Assembly (NCBI GenBank): GCA_015680685.1
Contig: MNCI01004590.1
Location: 691,144 to 722,529, forward strand
Source: Gnetum montanum
Lineage: Eukaryota > Streptophyta > Gnetopsida > Gnetales > Gnetaceae
Reading direction: 5' to 3'
Length of the DNA stretch: 31,386 bases
Of the stretch, positions 10,544 to 18,716 are shown in pieces (the stretch's first letter is position 1; the number at the start of each line of letters is the position of its first letter). The translations under genes were made by a program, and so were the position numbers. The notes beneath the pieces are model-generated. The model had not been told where the DNA came from. It ran no database searches and was given only the letters and a program-made list of their open reading frames with translations.

Positions 10544-10673
10544 TGTGGGACGTCACAGGCCACGATGGGATCTTTGGCCTGGGCAGGCCGTGCAGCATGG
10601 CCTCCGTCTCTTCTGCAAAGGTCAGGTCGGGACCCTTCCTGCCCTGGCCCTCCACTTCCTTCCCCTTGCCCAT
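10544..10673 (-). CDS. Exon 1 of the antisense gene
   Basis: ATG at 10673 opens a Lys/Gly-rich start (MGKGKEVEGQG). The best splice donor is CAG|GTAGAC after 10544. With it the exon is 130 nt, one base short of the phase that exon 2 needs, and a TGA appears at 10556-10554. A one-base deletion near 10560 would explain both. Weaker GT donors at 10563 and 10557 would instead keep the frame without any frameshift. Upstream in exon 2's own frame there is no ATG before a stop, so ATG 10673 is the best start. Confidence 0.6.
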
Positions 10674-10930
10674 CTCGGATTGTCTACGCTGTCGATGTAA
10701 GTTTACGCTGAGCAACTGTCTACGCTGGCGCTTGTAGGTCCACTCTTTGGCATCTACGCTAGGGTCACTCCGCGTCTACGTTGGGGTTTAATCTTTGACA
10801 TCTACGCTATGGTCTCTCGTCGGCATCTACGCTGAGAGGCAGGTTTACGCTTACGCTTACGCTTTAGCAGGTTGCGCTCTGTCGCTTACGCTGTCGCTTT
10901 CAAAGTAAGAAACAAATGGACCCCCCTTTC

Positions 10931-10940
10931 CTTTATATAG
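10931..10940 (-). promoter_or_regulatory. TATA box of the antisense gene
   Basis: CTATATAAAG on the minus strand stands 258 bases upstream of ATG 10673. Expected transcription start is near 10905. The upstream flank (10950-10990) has several CGCTGACGC-like words, and the leader (10905-10674) is full of GCGTAGA/GCGTAAAC words related to those in the LTR. Confidence 0.65.
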
Positions 10941-11112
10941 CGCCCTGATGACGCTGACGCTGACGCCGTCGCCGCTTACGCTGCCGTTGCTCTGTTTTTT
11001 CCTTTTTGCCTTTTTTGCTTATTTTTCGTCAAAATTTGCCCAAAAGAAATAAAAATTAATTAAAAATAGAGATTATCACATCCTGGTTTCTCCATGGACC
11101 CATGTTACACGT

Positions 11113-11203
11113 TTAAGCTAGTTTAAATCACCATTATGGCCCGGTACGACCTTAAACTGCCATTTCCCCATCCGATGACAACCCGGTATGGCCTTAAACT
11201 TCC
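11113..11203 (+). repeat. TAAACT repeat array B
   Basis: Three or four copies of a GGccnGACCTTAAACT-like unit stand immediately before the RT reading frame. They resemble array A most closely in CGAAATGGCCTTAAACT versus CGGTATGGCCTTAAACT. Stretch 10991-11112 is AT-rich and shows nothing else. Confidence 0.65.
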
Positions 11204-11970
11204 ATGCGTCTAGGTATGACAATAATCCACCATTATACACGTACACATAGTTTGAAATTACCAAAAGACACAGAACGATCCCCCTTTGCTCATGCAGCTC
11301 TCCATTTATTGGCAGGAGCAAGCTCAATGGACTGTCAGCATTTAACTGCGCCGTTAACCATGGATGGACCATACGGCAACATGACGTGGGACATTAACAT
11401 AAATTTCATCAATGTAAGTTCACCAACAGACGACATGTTCATAGCCTCCACATGGCAAACCACAAATGATTACGAAGGTATGACAAAATTCCTTGACATA
11501 GAGGCCGAAAACATCACCGAAGATCCGTTAGCTGAAACCCCCATTACCATGCCCAATGGGGAAATCAAAGTATTAAAATTAAGCGCCATACTACAACCAC
11601 AACTAGCGAAAGACATTGAGAACGTACTTAGGGAAAACATGAAAGCATTCTCTTGGTCCTACACGGACATGCCCGGGCTAGATCCTAGAATTGTCCAACA
11701 CAATATTATTCTCGACCCCAAACTAAGACCGGTAAAACAAAAGGCACGAAAAGTTAGACCTGAGGTGCCATTGGCAGTTCGCAATGAGATCACCAAGCTT
11801 TACCAAGCGAGTTTCATTCAAGCCGTTGATTACACCAAGTGGGTGTCAAACATGGTCATCGTCCCGAAGAAAAATGGAAGCATTCGCTTATGCATCGACT
11901 TCCGAGATTTAAATGTAGCAACCATAAAAGATGACTTTCCCCTACCCAGCATCGATCAACTCGTTGACTC
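11204..11970 (+). pseudogene. pol: pol, N-terminal part of reverse transcriptase (truncated at an N)
   Basis: RT copies the element's RNA into DNA. The frame is open from ATG 11204 with no stop. It contains the usual Ty3/gypsy approach sequence (FSWSYTDMPGLDP, then PVKQKARKVRPE), the first RT block MVIVPKKNGSIRLCIDFRDLN and FPLPSIDQLVD. It stops at the N at 11971 before the fingers/palm blocks, so the catalytic Y/F-x-DD motif is missing. RNase H is also missing. Which upstream residues are really used depends on how the RNA joins protease to RT; the ATG is only the first one available. Confidence 0.88.
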
Positions 11971-11971
11971 N
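11971..11971. other. Single N: join with missing pol sequence
   Basis: The RT frame ends within the RT domain just before this N, and the sequence after it is already in the linker before integrase. By comparison with family layout, more than 1 kb (rest of RT, RNase H) is absent. A single N therefore stands for a gap of unknown size or for a mis-join. Confidence 0.85.
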
Positions 11972-11973
11972 CC

Positions 11974-13344
11974 ACATTAGCGCTAAATATATCGCCCAAC
12001 ATGTTCCATGCCCTACCAAGCTCCGTAATCAACTGTACCGAACCAATAATCGATACCCCCGACACATTGCCAATTGCATCTGTTAGTACAACACACGCGG
12101 TGGAATGGTATGATGACATAAAAGAGTACCTTCTACGCAGCAAAACACCACGACATCTAACGCATGCACAGAAGGATGCGGTGTGGAAACGTTCTAGGAA
12201 ATACACCCTTGTAGGGGACATACTATGTCGTCGATCCTACGAAGGAATATTGCTAACATGCGTTAGTAGTACTGATGCCCAAACCATAGTTGAACAAATA
12301 CATGAGGGACTATGTAGAGGACACATAGCGCCAAAAGCCATGGCCACAAAAATAAGACGATTAGGCTATTATTGGTCGCATATGGAATATGACTATCTCT
12401 CCAAGGTTAAAACATGTGACACTTGCCAAAAGCATAGTAACCTAATCCATGTCTCACCGAACGAGTTGCACACAGCGCAAATCACGTGGCCCTTCCAAAA
12501 ATGGGGATTGGACCTTATCGGCCCAATAACACCCTCATCTTTGGCACGGCATGGTTTCATCAGAACCGCCACTGAATATTTCACGTAGTGGGTAGAAGCT
12601 ATTCCCTTTCGAAAAACCACATCTCAACACGTGTGCAATTTCATCCTTGAAAACATAGTAACCCGTTTCGGCATTCCCATGACAATCATCACTGACAACG
12701 GGCCACAATTTAGCAGTGCCGAAACAAAAAAATTTTGCGACAGTCTGGGGATCAAACACTCGTTTTCCTCCCCTTACTATCCTCAGAGCAATGGGCAAGC
12801 AGAAGCAACAAATAAGACGATCATTACAATACTTAAGAAAATGCTAACCCAGAGCAAAAGGAAATGGCACGAGCAATTAATGTACACATTATGGGCATAC
12901 CGCACTACACACCGAATGTCGACAGGTAAAACGCCATATAGTCTTGTTTACGGTTCAGAAGCTGTTTTACCTCTGGAATTACAGGTACCATCATTAAGGA
13001 TCACACTCTCCGGACTCCTCGACGACGAGCAAAACAATAATCTACGTATCACTAACCTCGATTCGACGGAAGAGGAACGCGTACGCGTGCTCGACCAGAT
13101 CGAATGGTATCAAAAGCAACAACGACGACGACATCGGCATGACATCAACAAGCACCCAATCAAAGAAGGTGACCTTGTGCTCAAGGCTGTTCGGGAACAC
13201 TCGGACAAATTCTCAGCCAACTGGGAAGGGCCTTACGTGGTCATCAAAGCATTCGATAATGGTGCATTCAAGCTAGCCGACATGGAAGGGAACGAGCTTG
13301 CCAATCCAACCAATCACCTGTATCTAAAACCATTCTACGTTTGA
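11974..13344 (+). pseudogene. pol: pol, integrase
   Basis: Integrase inserts the cDNA into the host genome. The frame is open from 11974 to TGA 13342-13344 except for a TAG at 12586-12588 in YFT*WVEA, where the family has Lys or Arg. The zinc-binding module is visible: His codons at 12301 and 12322, Cys at 12415 and 12424 (CDTC). The catalytic triad is intact: Asp 12511 (GLDLIGP), Asp 12694 (TDNGPQF) and Glu 12802 (NGQAEAT), with 35 residues between the last two. The C-terminus has the GPYVV (GPY/F) module and ends LYLKPFYV. No chromodomain follows, in keeping with a non-chromovirus lineage. Confidence 0.92.
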
Positions 13345-13366
13345 GTACAAGTTCAGGTACGTGTAA

Positions 13367-13735
13367 GTCCTGGAATCATGACTATAAACTGATACCACAG
13401 CTCGTCCTGGAATCATGACGATAAACTGATACCACAGCTCGTCCTGGAATCATGATGATAAACTGATACCACAGAATAGCCTTGGATCATGACTTGAAAT
13501 TGATACCACAGTGTCTGCAATGACGATAAACTAGCATCCGTCCGGCATGACAATAAACTGCCACCGTCACAACCGTCAGGGTCCGCTAAGACTATAAACT
13601 AGCTAGCCTCTTCACAGTTCGTTAAGACTAAAAACTGGCAATGTGATGTCTGCCACGACGCTAAACAGGCAATGTCCAGCGGGTTATGACATAAAAACTA
13701 ACCAATGATAGTCTGCCAAGACTATAAATTGGCAA
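13367..13735 (+). repeat. TAAACT repeat array C with a 37-bp tandem core
   Basis: Units starting at 13367, 13404 and 13441, plus a weaker copy near 13478, repeat every 37 bases with the core TGGAATCATGACnATAAACT. Beyond them the unit loosens (about 13515, 13545, 13590, 13625, 13675, 13720) but keeps ATGACnnTAAACT. It follows integrase directly and lies in the 3' untranslated part. Confidence 0.85.
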
Positions 13736-14210
13736 GTTCACATCCGGCACATCAATCCGCCGCCATGATCATCCATCAGCTTCACTGCATCACTCGCCAT
13801 CAATCGCCCTTATTAGTACTGTTGTCGTCTACATACAGTGCCTATTGTCCTTCAGCACCTCTCTGCCATCGGCCGCCACATAAGTCTAAGCTCATCTATT
13901 CGCTCACGGTTTTCTTGTCTCCTTGGCGTTACATTTGCAGGATGACATCCAGAAGTTTCGTACAAAGATGCACTTCGTCACGAGCAACAAGATAAGACAA
14001 TGTTTGCAGCATACCTGGCAAGACTAAATCAAACCATTCACTAGTACATCCCCATTCATCAACAAAATTCCCTATCCCGGCATCCCCTTGACACACCCGA
14101 TACATTTAAAACATTGTACCACTTTAAAGTAGCTGCAACATGCAGCACAGTACTTGCACATGAGTACAAAGGCAAAGCAAAGTTTTCCTCTAAAAAAAAA
14201 ACGAGACCCC
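13736..14210 (+). other. 3' untranslated region before the LTR
   Basis: No coding region or recognisable family is seen here. An A-run (about 14193-14202) followed by CGAGAC sits just before the LTR-like repeat begins and may be what is left of the polypurine tract, but it is not a clean one. Confidence 0.4.
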
Positions 14211-15192
14211 GAGCACTTCCCATATAAGCCCCAGGAGGGAAGGCAGTCGTCTCAAAACCAAGTACTAATGTCCAAAATAGTCAAGAAACATCCTGTTGCA
14301 TGGCTTTGGCTCCCCGCCAACAGGTTCCCCTGAACACTAAACATGGGCCCTGTTCTCCCAAAGAATGTAACACATCCTCCCGTGGCTTTGGCCCTGTCAA
14401 CAGGTTCTCTTGAAAACTAATCGAGGGTCCTGTTCCACCAAAGGACGCACATTGCATGTCTGAACTCCGAGTCTGCTAAAACATTGGCTATTGGCAAAGA
14501 TCAGCATGCCACATACCCAAGCATCCCCTGTCCATGGCACAATTCCTTGGGCAGTCACCAATCCCCACGATCTCTATCCTCCTACCAGCTACAAATGTCA
14601 CTTTCCCAATCCCATGTACTACTGAACATGGTGCGATGACGTCTCGTCGAGTGGCAGCGGGCAACGTCTTTATCAAGTTGCTTGTGGTGTTTTGCACTTC
14701 TTTGTTGACGCTTCTCAGGTCAATTCCTCCAAGCGTCAACAAAGAGGGGCTAATGAAACACCACAAAATTCGGTGCTTAGTACTTGTCCGACACCAAAGA
14801 AGGACCTTGGGACCCATAGACAACCATGGCTATAGTTGGCGTCACACATTGCAACTTTGGAGGTCAAAAAGTTTCATTTTTACTAAGTATGTTGCGCCAG
14901 CGTATATGCCCAGCATATACGCCCAATTTCACACCTACAACGTATACGCCTGGCACCCTACAACATATATGCCTGGCACTCTACTGCGTATACGCCCAGC
15001 ACTCCACTGTGTACGCCCAGGTACTGCCGATGCATACGCTCGATGATAAGATCTCCAATGACAGCATGAGGACAACACCAAAGAGCAAGGATTGAAGCAA
15101 GTGGGCATCCTTCAACGTATACGCCCAGCATCCTTAATGGTATACGCCCAACGTATACGCCCAGCATCCTTAATGGTATACGCCCAGCAAGT
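14211..15192 (+). repeat. 982-bp tandem duplication, unit A
   Basis: Bases 14211-15192 recur from 15193 with a constant offset of 982 through about 15880, after which small deletions among the palindrome repeats change the spacing. Only a handful of substitutions are seen (for example GGGCAG/GGGTAG near 14552/15534). Within the unit a shorter direct repeat of about 80 bases (GGCTTTGGC...CAACAGGTTC) occurs at about 14302 and 14383. Confidence 0.85.
14699..14745. repeat. 15-bp perfect hairpin in the LTR
   Basis: TCTTTGTTGACGCTT (14699-14713) and AAGCGTCAACAAAGA (14731-14745) are exact reverse complements around a 17-base loop. Unit B has the same structure at 15681-15727 with one mismatch (TGTCGACG instead of TGTTGACG). 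No gene overlaps it convincingly. Confidence 0.8.
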
Positions 15193-16118
15193 GAGCACTT
15201 CCCATATAAGCCCCAGGAGGGAAGGCAGTCGTCTCAACACCAAGTACTAATGACCAAAATAGTCAAGAAACATCCTGTTGCATGGCTTTGGCTCCCCGCC
15301 AACAGGTTCCCCTGAACACTAAACATGGGCCCTGTTCTCCCAAAGAATGTAACACATCCTCCCGTGGCTTTGGCCCCGTCAACAAGTTCTCTTGAAAACT
15401 AATCGAGGGTCCTGTTCCACCAAAGGACGCACATTGCATGTCTGAACTCCGAGTCTGCTAAAACATTGGCTATTGGCAAAGATCAGCATGCCACATACCC
15501 AAGCATCCCCTGTCCATGGCACAATTCCTTGGGTAGTCACCAATCCCCACGATCTCTATCCTCCTACCAGCTACAAATGTCACTTTCCCAATCCCATGTA
15601 CTACTGAACATGGTGCGATGACGTCTCGTCGAGTGGCAGGGGGCAACGTCTTTATCAAGTTGCTTGTGGTGATTTGCACTTCTTTGTCGACGCTTCTCAG
15701 GTCAATTCCTCCAAGCGTCAACAAAGAGGGGCTAATGAAACACCACAAAATTTGGTGCTTAGTACTTGTCCGACACCAAAGAAGGACCTTGGGACCCATA
15801 GACAACCATGGCTATAGTTGGCGTCACACATTGCAACTTTGGAGGTCAAAAAATTTCATTTTTACTAAGTATGTTGCGCCAGCGTATATGCCCAGCATTC
15901 ACCAGCGTATACGCCCAGCACTCCACTGTGTACGCCCAGGTACTGCCGATGCATACGCTCGATGATAAGATCTCTAATGACAGCATGAGGACAACACCAA
16001 AGAGCAAGGATTGAAGCAAGTGGGCATCCTTCAACGTATACGCCCAGCATCCTTAATGGTATACGCCCAACATATATGCCCAGCATTCACCAGCGTATAC
16101 GCCCAGCACAACATCTCC
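15193..16118 (+). repeat. 982-bp tandem duplication, unit B
   Basis: Second copy of the LTR block. It is shortened in the palindrome-rich part compared with unit A and runs into the N at 16119. After that N a third partial copy of the same part (compare 14873) begins again, which looks like overlapping, unmerged contig ends. Confidence 0.8.
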
Positions 16119-16119
16119 N
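16119..16119. other. Single N: join with repeated LTR sequence
   Basis: The sequence before the N ends in CAACATCTCC. The sequence after it steps back to the motif found at 14873 and reaches CAACATCTCC again at about 16250. The two sides overlap by about 130 bases, as expected from contig ends that were placed side by side. Confidence 0.7.
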
Positions 16120-16401
16120 ATTTCATTTTTACTAAGTATGTTGCGCCAGCGTATATGCCCAGCATATACGCCCAATTTCACACCTACAACGTATACGCCT
16201 GGCACCCTACAACATATATGCCTGGCACTCTACTGCGTATACGCCCAGCACAACATCTCCACCCAAGTTCACAGGCCCGCCTCATTTAGCATATACGCCC
16301 AGCGTATATGCCCGCCTCACACGGCGTATATGCCCAGCGTATACACCTGATAGATGTAATATATTGTATTTTTGTAAAGTGTGTGCACCCGGTCAACACG
16401 C

Positions 16402-16402
16402 N
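16402..16402. other. Single N: join missing the LTR promoter
   Basis: Bases before the N match the 5' LTR up to about 343; bases after it resume at about 527. Roughly 180 bases including the TATA box at 382 are missing from this LTR copy. Confidence 0.75.
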
Positions 16403-16899
16403 GCCTGCCTTGCAAACCAGCCAAGTCATTCTTGCATACGCCGGGGCTTTTCGTCCGCCTTGTGTTCCCTCATGACTGCGTTAGACCGGTGCACTATACT
16501 TTGACTCTGTAATACCATTGTTTACATTTGCTGCATAAGATTGTTTACAATTTCACGTCAACTTGGTGCATGCATTCTATTTACGCCTGTTTACGCTCAC
16601 GCTCTGTTCTCATCCGTTTTATGCCGTTTACGCTTTGTTTACACTTGCTACATCATTTACGCATAACCCAACATATAGAACTTTGCGTACGCGTGGGGAA
16701 ATCCTTGTCTGATCCTTGTGCGGACCACCCAAGGTACTCTGCCTTCGTGCATTCCAGCTCGCCCTCAGGCGAAGGCAAGGTCTTCTGTTCTCGTCCTGCG
16801 ATCCCACGGTCTCTGTTTTCCTTCCAGCCGGAGACCGAGGATTTCAGGCGGTACAGGTGATACATAGATAGATCACCACCACTTGTTCCTACTTGCTAC

Positions 16900-17680
16900 T
16901 CCTACTTATGCAAGAGCTACTATCAGATCTTGCACATTCATTCAAGGGTAGCATAGGACTCCGATGTTGTTTTATGAGTGGAAAATGGAGGCGGTGGTTG
17001 CTGATCCTCTTCCTTGATTGTGGCAAGGATCTTATCCTTCATCATTTCTACACAAGAGGAAGTAGGACTATGTCAAAGTGTATCATTGGTGTAGCAAACT
17101 ATTTCTATCCTTTTGGATAATTTTTTGATGAGGTAGGGAAAGGGTAGGGCCTTCCTTCCACATTAATTTTCCTCAAATCACTTCTCTATCTCCAAATAGA
17201 TCAACTATGGAAGGTTCACAAGGAATTTTCCACTCAAAGCAACACACACATAGGTGGAGAAGGTAATCACCTTATTGGCCTTCACCATTGGATTGACATG
17301 ATAGGTTGCTATATTGTAATATACATGTTTCATTGAGGTGAGGGCACCATACTCCTTATGGTCTACTTGTATGGAGATCTCTGCCAGATTTGTTCCAATA
17401 TTAGGTAACCCCAAGGCCTATGCAATAGCTTCGACCAAGCAAAATTCCTAAATGTCCTTGATCTTCATAGTGGCTCCCACCCACCTATGATTCCAAAAGA
17501 GATATGTCTCTTCCTTTTACCACTCTCCATTGAAAGTGCTAATTAGCCATATGGGAGAGTTCTACAACTATGTCTTGACTTCTAGTGGACCATTTTCTAA
17601 GAATGATCCAAAGTTTAATTCTTGAAGAACTGAACGTTGCATGTCATGACGCTTGATCTGATCAAGGCAAGCTTACATCA
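16900..17680 (-). pseudogene. Decayed minus-strand coding remnant, retroelement-associated type
   Basis: One minus-strand frame can be followed for about 260 codons with only a few stops. Readable parts are FWNHRWVGATMKIKDI, GLPNIGTNLAEISIQV, HVYYNIATYHVNP, VALSGKFLVNLP and GRKALPFPYLIKKL. The last part resembles the LPFPxLI block of 'putative plant transposon protein' domains found beside plant retroelements (tentative). It starts almost at the edge of the Tat-like element, which may have inserted into it. Confidence 0.45.
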
Positions 17681-17699
17681 ATGTGACCTCCAGTCTTGG

Positions 17700-18716
17700 C
17701 ACCTAATCTCAATGTGATTGTTCAGTTACAGCCGCTTCCTTGGGAATCTGTCAAATAGATTCCACTTTGGGCTCCTACCGAATAGGTCCCATTGCATGAG
17801 TTTCTCCTACCAGATCTTGGGCTTGCTCTTGCTACTCCCTTCTAGCTCTAGGTTATTTCTCCCTTCATTGAGATTTTTCTCCTTCCTACAAGCATTTTAG
17901 TTTAGGTGCCATCTGTAATTACAAAATGAAAAAGGATTAGCACTTATTGTGTAACTTTGAAACATTTGGGATACCTTATCTCTGGGGTAGTTACACTTGG
18001 CTAAGGTGTGTTTATGGCCAATTTTATTTTTTTTAATATTATTTTATTATGTTATTATTATTTGACTAAATAGTTCATCGGAGTGTGTTGTAAGGGTTTA
18101 ACTCTTGTATGTTGATAATTAAATATTATTTTATTCATTAAACCCATGGGGAAGTTAGAAAAATTCTAAAAAATTATCTATCAAAAACCTAAGGTTTATG
18201 ATGCCCATAATGTAAAGTATACCTCTAGAAGCTGCACGGCTAAAGAACAAAGTGAACCAAACAAATGGTTTGAAAGTTACAGGATTTGGAGGTTTTAAGC
18301 TCTAAAAAATTGCAAAAACTTCCCTTATGTTTCAAGTAAATGGGAAAAAATTTCCTAAGTGGTGGATACTATATAAATAATGTTTCCCATAGGCCTTATC
18401 AATGAGGCCTAGTCAACGCAGTTAGCTACGTCAACTGGGCCTAGTCGATGTAGCTATTGATCACCATTGACCAAGTCAAAATTCAAAAAATACAAGGAGT
18501 TTTTAAATGAAATTTGAGCCAAATGGAAGCCCAAAAAAGCCAAGAACACAATGAAATACATGAAGAGGGTTTGAGAGTTAACAAAAGATGGAGAATGATT
18601 GGAGAAATTTCTTAAGGAGCACACAGTTGGATGCAATCGATGGGGAATGCAAAATATTTGATTGTCAAAATGTCTAAGGATAAGGGACTTAATTAGCCCA
18701 ACCAAGAGCTATGCAA
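17700..18716. other. AT-rich stretch without identified genes
   Basis: No supported coding region. The part 18360-18470 has a TATATAAATA and then repeated GGCCTAGTCRACG words that vaguely recall the U3 part of the LTR at 25850-25935, but the LTR ends are not present, so I do not call an LTR here. Confidence 0.4.

Larger units (their letters stand above)
6302..10673 (-). pseudogene. Antisense eight-exon gene inside the retrotransposon: FCP1/HAD-like, central plant-transposon-type and coiled-coil domains
   Basis: On the minus strand eight open segments are joined by seven GT-AG introns (649, 76, 85, 103, 87, 76 and 99 nt) whose phases agree at every junction: exons 10673-10544, 9894-9445, 9368-9106, 9020-7980, 7876-7646, 7558-7364, 7287-6503 and 6403-6302. 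The product would be about 1,060 residues. The start is ATG 10673, 258 bases downstream of a TATA box; AATAAA follows the stop. Residues about 45-195 resemble FCP1/HAD phosphatases but lack the catalytic acids. Residues about 280-560 resemble proteins found beside plant transposons. Residues about 820-860 form a coiled coil. Stops at 9455, 9223, 7730, 7006 and 6856, and a phase problem in exon 1, make this copy inactive. Its function is unknown. Confidence 0.82.
1..16855 (+). mobile_element. Ty3/gypsy LTR retrotransposon, Tat/Ogre-like, partial and decayed
   Basis: The parts run in order LTR, PBS, gag, protease, reverse transcriptase, integrase, LTR. The RT-before-integrase order places it in Ty3/gypsy. 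The protease motif DNGAATNVIP, the LILGRPWL motif, the CX2HX4HX4C gag motif and the RT approach sequence resemble Tat/Ogre elements (family knowledge, not a search). The 5' LTR starts before the window, so the 5' target duplication cannot be seen. Decay is clear: several in-frame stops in gag, a stop in integrase, and loss of most of RT plus RNase H at an N. An antisense spliced gene occupies 6181-10940 between protease and RT. The three single Ns suggest part of the damage may come from assembly rather than from evolution. Confidence 0.93.
14211..16855 (+). repeat. 3' LTR, rearranged, with an internal 982-bp duplication
   Basis: The right end GTACA at 16855 and the last 450 bases match the 5' LTR end. 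The left end is uncertain: the duplicated block begins at GAGCAC, 14211 and 15193, and TGAGCAC at 15191 would make a TG start. Unit A (14211-15192) and unit B (15193 onward) are nearly identical. Two single Ns interrupt it. The TATA-bearing segment is missing at 16402. The reading frames that appear in both units are a consequence of the duplication and show no protein family. Confidence 0.8.

Noticed and set aside
10416-10700. 94-codon plus-strand frame
   Set aside because: It is the shadow of exon 1 and the TACGC repeats of the antisense gene. It has no family resemblance.
5750-11203. A separate transposon nested in the gypsy element
   Set aside because: I found no terminal inverted repeats, LTRs, target duplications or transposase in the spacer, and its palindrome words are shared with the host element's LTRs.
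14488-15805. Pair of 111-codon minus-strand frames (14823-14488 and 15805-15470) as a duplicated gene
   Set aside because: They are copies created by the 982-bp LTR duplication. No domain, no promoter, and they overlap an LTR hairpin.
17127-17133. TGATGAG as the left end of the missing 3' LTR of the Athila-like element
   Set aside because: The sequence after it does not match either known LTR of the family beyond the first bases, and the context is a decayed coding frame.
18360-18470. U3 part of a related LTR
   Set aside because: There is only a loose likeness of GGCCTAGTCRACG words to 25850-25935, without the LTR ends. Too weak to call.
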